A stretch of 48,834 nucleotides of DNA from Clostridiales bacterium (GTDB lineage Bacteria > Bacillota > Clostridia > Christensenellales > Borkfalkiaceae). Under the pieces are notes generated by a model that was not told the origin of the DNA, ran no database searches, and saw only the letters and a program-made list of their open reading frames with translations. A program made the translations under genes and the position numbers. Location: NCBI GenBank assembly GCA_015069495.1, contig SVIN01000014.1:1-48834 (forward strand). Direction: 5' to 3'. Below, piece by piece: positions 1 to 8,654 of this stretch; positions within the stretch are counted from its first letter, which is position 1, and the number at the start of each line of letters is the position of its first letter.

Positions 1-169
1 TACCTTCTCTTGCCGTTTCCGACATACATACGGATACGTGTACTGCCGTATCACCGCAGCGCACCAAACATGCACCGTTTGCTTGTTCAGCATATTTACC
101 GATCTCAACGATCAATTCTCTGCCTGCGTAGTTCGTTTTAAATACTTTGCTATTGTTTAAATCTGGCAT
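1..169 (-). CDS. pnp: Polyribonucleotide nucleotidyltransferase (PNPase), N-terminal fragment
   Basis: This is the first 56 codons of a gene that runs off the left edge. The translation starts MPDLNNSKVFKTNYAGREL and continues with GACLVRCGDTAVHVSVCMS, the hallmark start of the first RNase PH domain of PNPase. PNPase is a phosphorolytic 3'-5' exoribonuclease acting in mRNA decay. An AAGGAG ribosome site lies about 9 nt before the ATG at 169. The gene sits just downstream of rpsO on the same strand, the classical rpsO-pnp order, with a terminator-like hairpin between them. The catalytic C-terminal PH domain, KH and S1 domains are outside the window. Identification from 56 residues is confident because of motif plus synteny. 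Confidence 0.9.
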   Translation of the reverse strand, partial: MPDLNNSKVFKTNYAGRELIVEIGKYAEQANGACLVRCGDTAVHVSVCMSETAREG

Positions 170-328
170 TGTAAAAATTCTCCTTATACTTTAATTCTTT
201 TTTGTTCTTGTCCATCGTTCGCCGCCCGACGAAGACGGGGTGCAACGTATGACCAGCGCGCAAACTTATGCCGAGGCTTGTCCGCTGTATTTGCCATGCG
301 TTATGGGGGGATTTAGTGTTTATTATCA

Positions 329-360
329 CAAAAAAGAGCGAGTTAAAATAACCCGCCCTT
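329..360 (-). terminator. Rho-independent terminator between rpsO and pnp
   Basis: On the minus strand a 10-bp stem (GGGCGGGTTA pairing with TAACTCGCTC, two G-T wobbles; arms 349-358 and 336-345) with a 3-nt loop is followed by a run of T. It lies 12 bp after the rpsO stop, so it should end most rpsO transcripts and let a fraction read through into pnp. Confidence 0.8.
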
Positions 361-371
361 TCGTGCTTGCA

Positions 372-626
372 TTATTTTCTAAGACCAAGCGCTTCGATAA
401 TCGCTCTGTATCTTTCGATATCTTTCGCCTTCAAATAGTCAAGAAGACCACGGCGTTTACCTACCATCTTCAAAAGACCGCGGCGGGAGTGGTTGTCCTG
501 CTTGTTAGCCTTCAAGTGTTCGTTGAGGTGGTTGATGCGATACGTAAGCAACGCGATCTGTACTTCGGGCGAACCAGTGTCACCTTCGTGGGTAGCAAAT
601 TTAGCAATAATTTCGTTCTTTTCCAT
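372..626 (-). CDS. rpsO: 30S ribosomal protein S15
   Basis: An 84-residue protein with the S15 signatures [37 protein letters not shown] and the C-terminal LGLRK. S15 binds the central domain of 16S rRNA early in 30S assembly. It is about five residues shorter than the usual 89, all at the N-terminus, and the start is well supported by AGGAGG seven bases before the ATG. It has its own promoter (712-740) and a terminator on its 3' side, and pnp follows. The leader of about 80 nt may carry an autoregulatory fold, as known for S15 in other bacteria. Confidence 0.97.
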   Translation of the reverse strand: MEKNEIIAKFATHEGDTGSPEVQIALLTYRINHLNEHLKANKQDNHSRRGLLKMVGKRRGLLDYLKAKDIERYRAIIEALGLRK

Positions 627-705
627 TTTTTTATCCTCCTATATGGAAATTATACTGACGTACTGCTGGGCAACCGTGGAGAATCGAGCCACTCAGACAG
701 CCGTT
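627..705 (-). ncRNA. Candidate S15 (rpsO) leader RNA
   Basis: Between the predicted transcription start (about 705) and the rpsO ATG the minus strand holds a possible bulged helix: GCTG pairs with CAGC (outer), enclosing GTGG pairing with CCAC (inner). Known bacterial rpsO leaders bind S15 to repress translation, with several unrelated folds. That this one does so is inference from position and foldability only. Confidence 0.35.
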
Positions 706-711
706 ACACCT

Positions 712-740
712 ATTTTATCATATTCTTTTACGAATGTAAA
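712..740 (-). promoter_or_regulatory. Sigma-A promoter of rpsO
   Basis: Minus strand: -35 TTTACA at 740-735, 17-bp spacer, -10 TAAAAT at 717-712. It lies between the hemZ stop (777) and rpsO and drives rpsO and partly pnp. Confidence 0.75.
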
Positions 741-776
741 CCAAAAACATAGCGATTTTACATTATTTTTTTGGAA

Positions 777-2156
777 TTATTTGAAAAATTCCCTTCTTTT
801 TTCAATGATGATATCCACGTTTTCGATATACGTTTTCAAATCCTTCTGCGACGCGAAACGAGTAATCAACCCCTTCTCCGTATACACACGCTTTGAAACC
901 GCATTCGCACCCACAGCAAGATTATCCGCCGTTTCTTCCATAATATCCACGTTATATACACACGCTTTTCCAGGCTTTGTCCAACCCACGTTTTCGTTGT
1001 TTCCTACCTGATATTTTTGGCGGTACATGTAATAAGGCACGTACCCGTTTTGGGTCAGAATTTCACGAGAAGAAGCCACCATAGCTGAGATGAAATCATT
1101 TTCAAGGTAATCGGTTTCCTCTTTTAGCTTCGCCCCCGACTTCAAGGAAAGACAATGCACGGTGATATTATCCGCGCCCGTTTCCACCGCCTTTTTTACA
1201 CTCTCGGTAAAGACGGACGGCGTTTCATCCGCAAGCCCCGCAATCAAATCCACGTTGACGTCAAAACCGAATTTTGCCGACATTTCAAAGGCGCGATACA
1301 CGTCTTCTTCCGTATGTTTTCGACCGATTTTTTGCAGAGTATCATTGGAAAAACTTTGCGGGTTGATACAAATCCTCGTCACGCCGTACTCCTTCAACAA
1401 CGCCAACTTCTCCTCGGTGAACACGTCGGGTCGTCCCGCTTCCACCGTATATTCTCTCGCGGGCGTATAGCTACGGTATAAAGGGTCAACGGCTTTCAAT
1501 ACCCGCGTAAGCTCGTCCGTTTCCAACGCAAACGGCGTTCCGCCCCCGATATACACACTGCGCAAATTGCCGATACTGTCACCCACGGATGACAACTCCT
1601 TTTCCAATGCATCTAAATACGCGGGCAGGAAATGCCTTGTCTTATCAATCGGTGCAGTGATAAACGAACAATACGCGCATTTGGTCGGGCAAAAAGGAAT
1701 GGATACAAACAGGTCGGTATTGCCGTCTTTTTTCTCGTAAATCCCCTTTTGCGCATTCAGGATATCCCCCACCAAACGGATATTATCCTCGCGAACCTGC
1801 ATACGTCGGAACAAATCCTCAAAGGGTTTGCCCTGTTCCAATTCCATATACGCAAGCTTGGTCGGACGAATCCCCGTCAACGCGCCCCAAGGCATTTGTT
1901 CGTTGTATAATCCCGTTAAAATTTCGTACAAACGGAGCTTGGCAAAACGGCGTTCTAACCGCTTAAACAGCAATTCACCGCATACCTGCCCCCTATCTTC
2001 AAAGGAAAACTCCTTACCGTCCACCGTGAACGCATTGAAAAAAACGCCCTCTTCAAAACGGAAAGAGTGCGTCAAAACATCAGGTCTGCGTTTAAACAAA
2101 CGGACCACGTCCAACAATTCGTTTTCTAAAAATGCGCAATCGGTTGTAAAGGTCAT
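777..2156 (-). CDS. hemZ: HemZ-type radical SAM protein (coproporphyrinogen dehydrogenase family)
   Basis: A 459-residue radical SAM enzyme. The iron-sulfur motif CPTKCAYC puts cysteines at 156, 160 and 163, and the SAM-binding GGGTP follows at about 204-208. The N-terminal 150 residues, including PWGALTGIRPTKL, are the HemZ-specific extension. The family is named for oxygen-independent oxidation of coproporphyrinogen III, but no other heme gene is in the window and HemN-like proteins often have other roles, so the substrate is uncertain. It is the last gene of a minus-strand operon recJ-relA-MBL-hemZ and starts 5 bp after the MBL stop. This gene order is typical of Clostridia. Confidence 0.85.
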   Translation of the reverse strand: MTFTTDCAFLENELLDVVRLFKRRPDVLTHSFRFEEGVFFNAFTVDGKEFSFEDRGQVCGELLFKRLERRFAKLRLYEILTGLYNEQMPWGALTGIRPTKLAYMELEQGKPFEDLFRRMQVREDNIRLVGDILNAQKGIYEKKDGNTDLFVSIPFCPTKCAYCSFITAPIDKTRHFLPAYLDALEKELSSVGDSIGNLRSVYIGGGTPFALETDELTRVLKAVDPLYRSYTPAREYTVEAGRPDVFTEEKLALLKEYGVTRICINPQSFSNDTLQKIGRKHTEEDVYRAFEMSAKFGFDVNVDLIAGLADETPSVFTESVKKAVETGADNITVHCLSLKSGAKLKEETDYLENDFISAMVASSREILTQNGYVPYYMYRQKYQVGNNENVGWTKPGKACVYNVDIMEETADNLAVGANAVSKRVYTEKGLITRFASQKDLKTYIENVDIIIEKRREFFK

Positions 2157-2161
2157 ATTTC

Positions 2162-2785
2162 TTATAAATCCTGCATAAAAGGGTTAATTTTTCGTTCGTT
2201 GTCCAAGGTAGTGGGCTCGTTATGCCCCGCATAGACGGGATAATCTCCGTCGAGTGCCGACAGTTTCTTTAACGAGGCACGCATTTCACCGATGTTGCCA
2301 GTAGGAAAATCAGTACGCCCGATGCTATTTTCAAACAAAGTATCCCCCGTGAATAAATACCTGTCCCCGTCCTTTGCAGTCACAAGGTAGCACGCACTGC
2401 CCGACGTATGTCCAGGTGTCCACAGCATTTTCACACGGATACCGCCAAGATTTTTTTCTTCATTATCGGTGAAAGTTTCATCCACGCGGTAAGGAATACG
2501 AGGCGCACCAAACATTTCATACAAGTCAGCGGAAGTGTTCACCAAAGGTTTTTCCGCTTCCGAACAAAGCACTTTTGCCCCGCTTGCCTGCAATGCGGAA
2601 ACCCCGCCCACATGGTCAAAATGACAATGGGTTAAAAGCACGTACGCGGGCGAAAGCCCGCGTTTTATCAATTCGCTTTCCACGCGCGTCTGTGCAGGGT
2701 CAATGACGATTGCCGTCTTACCGTCTTCCGTCAGCACGTAGGTATTTGCCCCGAAACCACGGGGATAAATGGTAATAATTTCCAT
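2162..2785 (-). CDS. MBL-fold metallo-hydrolase (glyoxalase II-like, YqgX/YcbL type)
   Basis: A 207-residue metallo-beta-lactamase-fold enzyme. The metal motif THCHFDH is at residues 52-58, followed by TPGHTSGS near 125 (third histidine ligand), FTGDTLF near 145 (bridging aspartate) and YAGHNEPT near 190 (last histidine). That set matches the short glyoxalase II-like hydrolases that cleave thioesters such as S-lactoylglutathione or bacillithiol analogues. The substrate here is unknown. It lies 10 bp after relA and 5 bp before hemZ in one operon. The same neighbour pair is common in clostridial genomes. Confidence 0.85.
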   Translation of the reverse strand: MEIITIYPRGFGANTYVLTEDGKTAIVIDPAQTRVESELIKRGLSPAYVLLTHCHFDHVGGVSALQASGAKVLCSEAEKPLVNTSADLYEMFGAPRIPYRVDETFTDNEEKNLGGIRVKMLWTPGHTSGSACYLVTAKDGDRYLFTGDTLFENSIGRTDFPTGNIGEMRASLKKLSALDGDYPVYAGHNEPTTLDNERKINPFMQDL

Positions 2786-2795
2786 AGAAGCTCCC

Positions 2796-4949
2796 TTACG
2801 AAAGAGAAGTGATACGATGCACGTCGTAAATACGCTTGTCCGCTTTCATTTTTTTGATGAGCAAATCCACCTCGGAAATATCCGTCAAGGAAATACTTGC
2901 TTCCAAAATAGCGTCGTGGTTTTTGTCAATTCTGCCATTGACGGCGGTGATAGAAAGTTTCAAATCCCCTACGACCTGAGAAAGCACCGACAACGCTGCG
3001 CCTTGATCGGTTGCGCGAATAGCGATATTTGCATTATAACGCTGTTTTGCCCCCGCCGCAATCTGCCACGACGCAGGCAACAAACGGTTCTGTTCCACGT
3101 TTTTCACGTTGGGACAATCGCAACGATGGACAACCACCCCGCGCCCACGCGAAGTATATCCCACGATTTCATCGCCAGGTACGGGCGAACAGCAACCTGC
3201 AAAACGCACCAACATCCCCGCTTGACCGTTAATCAATACACCGCCTGGGTTTTTCCCACCGTGACCTGCGTGTACCTCGAATACCATCGGGGTTTCTTTA
3301 CGGTAGAAGTCAATCAGTTTGAACAGAATTTGGTTGACGGAAATCGAACCATAGCCAACCGCCGCGTACATTTCTTCCACCTCGTTAAACGAGAAGCGTT
3401 CGCAAATACGCTTAAAACTTTCCGGGGTAAGCAGGGTGGACATGGACAAGCCTTTTTTCTTGGCTTCGTCTTCCAACTTAATCTGTCCGATGCGGATATT
3501 TTCTTCTTTTAATTCGTTTTTATAGAATTGTCGAATCTTCGCCTTTGCGGACGAGGATTTGATAAATTTCAACCAATCGCGGGAAGGACCTTTCGAGTTC
3601 GGTGAGGTAATAATTTCCACCACGTCACCCACTTCCAACTTGGTTGTCAAGGGTACAATTTTTGAATTGACGCGCGCACCCGTACAACGGTTACCGACTT
3701 CCGAGTGAATAGCATACGCAAAGTCAATCGGGGTCGCTTCGGGCGGCAGGGAAATGACTTTACCGCGCGGCGTAAATACCAACAATTCGTGGCTGTACAA
3801 TTCCGTTTTCAAGGCGTCGATGAACTCTTTCGAATCCTTCAAATCCCCTTCCCATTCCATCACCTCGCGCAACCACGCAAGGCGGCTTTCGAAGTTGTTG
3901 GCTTCCTCTTCCGTCTTCCCTTCCTTGTATTTCCAATGCGCCGCGATACCGAATTCTGCAATGCGGTGCATTTCTTCCGTACGGATTTGAATTTCGAAAG
4001 GCTGACCGAAACGAGTCATAACCGTCGTGTGCAACGATTGGTATTTGTTGGGTTTCGGGGTAGCGATATAATCCTTGATACGCCCAGGGATGGGTTTCCA
4101 CTTTTCATGGATTCGCCCTAAAACGGTGTAACATTCTTTGATGTCTTTGACGATAACGCGTACCGCGGTCAAATCGTAAATTTGATCCAGGGTTTTGCCC
4201 TTGTTTTTCATCTTTTTATAGATGGAGTAGAAGTGCTTGGGTCTGCCGAAAACTTCGCCTTGCACGCCATCCCCTTCCATCAGCTCGCGGATTTCTTCCA
4301 CGATATGGTTAACAAATTCTTTGCGTTCAGACAAGCGTTCACGGATATTATACACCAAATATTCGTACGCTTCGGGGTCGAGATATTTCAAACACAAGTC
4401 TTCCAATTCACACTTAACCTGCGAAATACCGAGACGGCCTGCAAGCGGAGCATAAATATCCAAGGTTTCGCTTGCCATACGCTGTTGTCTTTCCTGCGAG
4501 AGAAAGTTCAACGAACGCATATTATGCAAACGATCGGCGAGTTTGATGATGATAACGCGCACGTCCTTTGCCATGGCAACGAAAATTTTACGGAAGTTTT
4601 CCGCATTTTCCTCTTCCTTTGATTTGAAAACGATTTTTTCAAGCTTGGTAACACTGCTTACGAGGGCAAGTACCACGTCGCCAAATTCACGCTGGATATC
4701 TTCCGCGGTCGATTCGGTATCCTCGATAACGTCATGCAAAAGCGCCGCGGCGATTGTCGCGGCATCCAAACCCAAATCAATGAGAATGTCTGCTACTTCA
4801 CAAGGATGAATAAAGTAAGGTTCACCCGAAGCGCGCTTTTGATTGGCATGCGCTTCCTTGGCGTAATAGTACGCCCTGATCAGCATTTCCTCATCGTTCG
4901 CGTTGTAATATTGCTTGATTTTTTCCAAGATTCGTTCCATCTCTAACAT
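2796..4949 (-). CDS. relA: Bifunctional (p)ppGpp synthetase/hydrolase RelA/SpoT
   Basis: A 717-residue long RSH protein. The HD hydrolase domain has H48 and HDVIED at 72-77 plus LADRLHNMRSL near 140. The synthetase domain spans about 235-345 and includes GRPKHFYSIYKKM and KDYIATPKPNKYQSLHTTV. A TGS domain follows at about 385-445 (VFTPRGKVISLPPEATPIDF), and an ACT domain closes the protein (about 645-717). The intact HD residues argue for both making and degrading the alarmone (p)ppGpp. The ATG at 4949 has a weak ribosome site; Met4 at 4940 is an alternative. RecJ ends 15 bp upstream, so translation is probably coupled. The apt gene often found between recJ and relA in Clostridia is absent here. 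Confidence 0.95.
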   Translation of the reverse strand: MLEMERILEKIKQYYNANDEEMLIRAYYYAKEAHANQKRASGEPYFIHPCEVADILIDLGLDAATIAAALLHDVIEDTESTAEDIQREFGDVVLALVSSVTKLEKIVFKSKEEENAENFRKIFVAMAKDVRVIIIKLADRLHNMRSLNFLSQERQQRMASETLDIYAPLAGRLGISQVKCELEDLCLKYLDPEAYEYLVYNIRERLSERKEFVNHIVEEIRELMEGDGVQGEVFGRPKHFYSIYKKMKNKGKTLDQIYDLTAVRVIVKDIKECYTVLGRIHEKWKPIPGRIKDYIATPKPNKYQSLHTTVMTRFGQPFEIQIRTEEMHRIAEFGIAAHWKYKEGKTEEEANNFESRLAWLREVMEWEGDLKDSKEFIDALKTELYSHELLVFTPRGKVISLPPEATPIDFAYAIHSEVGNRCTGARVNSKIVPLTTKLEVGDVVEIITSPNSKGPSRDWLKFIKSSSAKAKIRQFYKNELKEENIRIGQIKLEDEAKKKGLSMSTLLTPESFKRICERFSFNEVEEMYAAVGYGSISVNQILFKLIDFYRKETPMVFEVHAGHGGKNPGGVLINGQAGMLVRFAGCCSPVPGDEIVGYTSRGRGVVVHRCDCPNVKNVEQNRLLPASWQIAAGAKQRYNANIAIRATDQGAALSVLSQVVGDLKLSITAVNGRIDKNHDAILEASISLTDISEVDLLIKKMKADKRIYDVHRITSLS

Positions 4950-4964
4950 CGTCTTTTACCCAAA

Positions 4965-7289
4965 TCAATTCTGTTGTAATAAACAAACCTTTCTATAAAT
5001 ACTCGAATCGCCAAGTTCCGCTTTCACCCCGCGGTAAACGGTCAAACGCCCTTCGCCGAAGGAGACCAAACCCAGCTCCTCAAATACGTTCAAAGCAAAA
5101 ATAAATTCTCGCTTGTCAAAGCCCAATCCATCGCAGGAGAATGCCAATTCTTCCACGCTTGTCCCATACAAGTTATTCACCTCACGGCGAAGCGCGGAAA
5201 AAATTTCCAAAAGGCTTTCCCTTGCCACGTTCAACCCCTCAAACATTTTATACCCGCAAATATCACGGTTGACGTACACGGGTTTCCCTGCAATTGCGCC
5301 CAAGTGGAAATCGGACGGCGTGTCCAAGAAAATAAAATCGCGGAAGCCCGACAAATCTGCATCGGGCGCAGGCGATACCACCAAAGCATTGGCAAGGTTA
5401 CGCGAGGACGGATAGAACAGGTCGCAACCCATTTCTTCCAACCCCTCGTAAAAACGCAAGGTTCTTCTATCGGAAGCAATCAAACACAAACCATAAGCGC
5501 ATTCCGCTTTCTTTTGTGCAATCAACGCCTTGATTTCTTCCGTATTCATCTCCACGGGTTCTACTTCCACAGCAGGCGCATAGAACCGCGCGATAGAGTT
5601 GGCAAAAATACTTTCTGCCGTTGCGCGCCCCGTTCTGCCGTCATATAAAAGATCGCGCACGTAACCCTTGATATATTCTCTGCCCTTGAATTTGGACAGG
5701 TTCACTTCAAAGATAAAATCCTTCTTTACGTCGCTTTCGATGATGCGTAAATTTTTCGCGCCTGAGAAGTACAAAAGATCGATAAAATCGCTCTTCACCA
5801 TCAGGTGGGGCGACATTGCCTTGACCGGACGAGCCGTACATGCCCCCGCCGAAATGGAAAACAAAGGTCTTCTATGCCCTACGCCGTAGGGTTCCATCGC
5901 CACGATTTCACGGGCGAATTTTTCCGAGAACGGTCCTTTGATTTCCTCGCTGATCGGGATGATTTGTTCAAAATCCGCGGGCGTGTAGGTCGCACCGATT
6001 TCTGCATTTAACGCTTTTTCCAAAGCGTCGAATTGGTCAAAGCGGATATTGATACCAGCCGCCTGCGCGTGTCCGCCAAACTCTGAAATATACTGCGAAC
6101 AATTCTTCAACGCGTTGAAAATGTTGATACTTTCAATACTGCGCGCACTGCCTTTCAACATGTCGCCATGGTGTACAAACAGCAAGGTCGGACGGTTGTA
6201 TTCTTCCGCGATACGCGCGGCAACAATCCCGATAAAACCCGTATTCCAGCTTTCATCCGACAGCATAATCACGTTGTCGTACGCACCTTTTTCCAACAGT
6301 TTTTTCTTGGCGGAATTGTACAGTTCGTCGCAATATTTCTGACGTTCGGTATTATACATGCAAAGCTTGGTGGCAAGTTCATAAATTTCCGCTTCATTTT
6401 CGGAAATAAAGAGCCTAAAAGCCGACTGCGCGTCCCCCATACGGCCTGCCGCATTGACGCGGGGCGCAACGTTGAACGCCAATGTCTGCGCTGTGACACC
6501 GTCGTAATTTTTACCAAGCAACAACGAGAAGCAAGGACGGAGGCGGGTATTAAAACGCTTCAGCCCTTCCGTCACGATATCACGGTTTTCCCCAAGCAGA
6601 GGTACACTGTCCGCAACGGTTGCAAGAGTAGCAAAATCAAGGTATTTGTACGCTGCTTCGCCAATCAACGCGCAAGCCAACTTGAAAGCTACGCCCGCAC
6701 CGCAAAGGTTATCGTAAGGATAATCGTCCTTTAATTTTGGATTGACAATGATACAATCAGGCAAAACTTCAGGCAACTCATGGTGGTCGGTGACGATGAC
6801 GTCCGAACCCAACTCGTAAATATATTGCGCTTCTTTCGCACAAGAAATACCGCAGTCCACCGTAATGAACAATTCGGGGTTGCAATCTTCAAAGATGCGG
6901 TCTACCGCTTCTTCGCTAAGACCATAACCATCCGAACGTTCAGGCACGTACACGTGCGGTTCGATACCAAATTCCCTCAAGGCGTGGTACATAATCGCCG
7001 ATGCGCAAATCCCATCCGCGTCGTAATCGCCAAATACTGCGACTGTTCTGCCCTCATCACGCGCTTGCGTAATCAACTCCACCGCTTCTTTCATACCGCT
7101 CATGAGGAAGGGGGAAAGGAAATTCTTTTCCGAAGGACGCATGAAACGTCGGATTTTCTCCGCTGTATCCACACCGCGCGCATATAAAATGCGAGTGATG
7201 TATTCCGTCAACCCAACTTCTTCGGCAAGGTTTGCGACAATATTCAATTGTTCAGCCGAAAAAGAATATTCGGGTACGATTTTTTTCAT
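4965..7289 (-). CDS. recJ: Single-stranded-DNA-specific exonuclease RecJ
   Basis: A 774-residue DHH-family nuclease. DYDAD is at 88-92, VDCGIS near 145, VTDHHE with DHH at 168-170, and the DHHA1 motif GGHAQAAG near 400. RecJ degrades ssDNA 5'-3' in recombination and mismatch repair. The extra C-terminal region of about 200 residues beyond the DHHA1 and OB-like domains is usual in Firmicutes RecJ. It is the first gene of the recJ-relA-MBL-hemZ operon. A TATAAT close to the ATG suggests a very short 5' UTR, but I see no convincing -35 box. Confidence 0.95.
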   Translation of the reverse strand: MKKIVPEYSFSAEQLNIVANLAEEVGLTEYITRILYARGVDTAEKIRRFMRPSEKNFLSPFLMSGMKEAVELITQARDEGRTVAVFGDYDADGICASAIMYHALREFGIEPHVYVPERSDGYGLSEEAVDRIFEDCNPELFITVDCGISCAKEAQYIYELGSDVIVTDHHELPEVLPDCIIVNPKLKDDYPYDNLCGAGVAFKLACALIGEAAYKYLDFATLATVADSVPLLGENRDIVTEGLKRFNTRLRPCFSLLLGKNYDGVTAQTLAFNVAPRVNAAGRMGDAQSAFRLFISENEAEIYELATKLCMYNTERQKYCDELYNSAKKKLLEKGAYDNVIMLSDESWNTGFIGIVAARIAEEYNRPTLLFVHHGDMLKGSARSIESINIFNALKNCSQYISEFGGHAQAAGINIRFDQFDALEKALNAEIGATYTPADFEQIIPISEEIKGPFSEKFAREIVAMEPYGVGHRRPLFSISAGACTARPVKAMSPHLMVKSDFIDLLYFSGAKNLRIIESDVKKDFIFEVNLSKFKGREYIKGYVRDLLYDGRTGRATAESIFANSIARFYAPAVEVEPVEMNTEEIKALIAQKKAECAYGLCLIASDRRTLRFYEGLEEMGCDLFYPSSRNLANALVVSPAPDADLSGFRDFIFLDTPSDFHLGAIAGKPVYVNRDICGYKMFEGLNVARESLLEIFSALRREVNNLYGTSVEELAFSCDGLGFDKREFIFALNVFEELGLVSFGEGRLTVYRGVKAELGDSSIYRKVCLLQQN

Positions 7290-7341
7290 GTTTACCTTCG
7301 TATATTATATAATTTAGACGCGCGCACACGCGTATTTATAT

Positions 7342-7464
7342 GGCTAAGTCACAGAGACTGGTTGTTTTTTATTTCTTTGCGATGACAAGAACCATGCAAG
7401 AAAGATAACTATTTTATGAGGGCGCACCCTCAGCAATCCACAACCAAAGCGATGTGACAAAACC
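7342..7464. repeat. Dispersed inverted-terminal repeat element, family 1, copy A
   Basis: A 123-bp element between secF and recJ. Its left end (GGCTAAGTCACAGAGACTGG, from 7342) and right end (CAACCAAAGCGATGTGAC, to about 7458) are imperfect inverted repeats. The interior contains CAAGAAAGA and GAGGGCGCACCCTC. The same landmarks recur at 12341-12566 and 32749-32922. This is the shortest copy, lacking the central stretch of the others. It looks like a MITE or REP-type non-autonomous element. Confidence 0.75.
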
Positions 7465-7480
7465 GTGTGTATAAATGATT

Positions 7481-7511
7481 GGGCGGGTAGGAAAATAACC
7501 CCCGCCCGCCC
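7481..7511 (-). terminator. GC-rich hairpin after secF
   Basis: GGGCGGG at 7481-7487 pairs with CCCGCCC at 7501-7507 or 7505-7511, leaving a loop of about 13-17 nt. It lies 28 bp downstream of the secF stop and is the likely end of the secDF transcript. The T-run is poor. Confidence 0.55.
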
Positions 7512-7538
7512 ATATTGACTCATTTTAAGGAAAGCTTA

Positions 7539-8654
7539 TTATTCCGTTACTTCTTCAGCCGCTTCTTCAGCAACTTCTTCAACGGGCTCTTCCGCTACTT
7601 CTTCAACCGTTTCTTCAACAGGTTCTTTCTCTACTTCTTTAGCGGGAACAATTTCCTCGGTTTCCTTTTTTGCAAATACTTTCTTTTCCTTGGTCGAGGT
7701 CTTTACCGCACCAACGTATGCATAAGCATCTTGGTTAGGTCTAGCGTCCGCAGCCACTTTAATAGGCGCATAGAAAGCGGGCACACCTTTCAAACCGATA
7801 AGCGTTGCAACAATTACTGCAATGATGGAGGTAAGTGCGAAACAAGCCACACCTTTCGTTGCAAGCACTGCCAATACAAGCAATGCCGCGCAGCTCCATC
7901 CGCAAATTGCACCGATTTCCTTGCAAGCGCAAGCACATGCGCAACCATCTTCCGATTTTTCGCTTGCTGCAATTTTGTTCATCGTCATCACTGAGGTGAT
8001 TGCACTTAACAATGCCGCCATTGCAAATACGTAACCAATCGACGTCGTTACGGGGATACGGGTCAAAATAACGATTGCAATCGTCAAGCCCAAACCGTAG
8101 AACGTACCCAATGCAACGGATACGCCCTTGCCGATACCGAAACGAATCGCGCTGTATACGTATACCAAAACAACCAATACAAAGCCTGCGATTGCACCGC
8201 GAAGCGCATAGTTTTCAGCGATATATTCTACCGCGTCTTCATTGTTGGAAGCCACGGAAACGAACCAACCGTCCCATTTGCTGTCTTCTGCAAACTTTTT
8301 CTCTACTGCCTGTTCAATTTCACCGACGTTTACGTCTTTATCAAACACGTAGATGATTTCGCTTTCGTCACCGGACATTTCGCCCTTCATTTGATAGGCC
8401 GCTTTTACGCCGCCAAGCGTTTCAAACGTATCTTCGCAAACGTTTTCCACTTCATCCAACATAGTGGTATAAACGTATTGGTTCATGGAAACCGTCAAGG
8501 TTTTTACGTCGTTCAACGTTACGCTGGTATTGAAAGTACCGATACCCTTTACGCCGAATATAGCGCCAAGTATCGCGGCAACTACGATGATATACGTGAT
8601 AAACGCAATCCAGCCAGCGCCTTTTTTAACCGTGTTATTCTGGCAATTACTCAT
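7539..8654 (-). CDS. secF: Protein translocase subunit SecF with acidic tail and Cys-rich loop
   Basis: About 371 residues. SecF pairs with SecD to drive late steps of Sec export using the proton or sodium gradient. One N-terminal TM segment (about 15-35), a periplasmic-type P1 domain, then five TM segments from about residue 150 to 300 match SecF. Two features are odd. The cytosolic loop after TM4 reads EDGCACACACKEIGAICG, four alternating cysteines where SecF normally has a short charged loop. The last 50 residues are a Glu/Val repeat (EEVAEEPVEEVAEE). The start at 8654 (MSNCQNN) is preferred over 8663, because GAGGAGG lies 9 nt before 8654 but directly abuts 8663. It overlaps the end of secD. 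Confidence 0.88.
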   Translation of the reverse strand: MSNCQNNTVKKGAGWIAFITYIIVVAAILGAIFGVKGIGTFNTSVTLNDVKTLTVSMNQYVYTTMLDEVENVCEDTFETLGGVKAAYQMKGEMSGDESEIIYVFDKDVNVGEIEQAVEKKFAEDSKWDGWFVSVASNNEDAVEYIAENYALRGAIAGFVLVVLVYVYSAIRFGIGKGVSVALGTFYGLGLTIAIVILTRIPVTTSIGYVFAMAALLSAITSVMTMNKIAASEKSEDGCACACACKEIGAICGWSCAALLVLAVLATKGVACFALTSIIAVIVATLIGLKGVPAFYAPIKVAADARPNQDAYAYVGAVKTSTKEKKVFAKKETEEIVPAKEVEKEPVEETVEEVAEEPVEEVAEEAAEEVTE

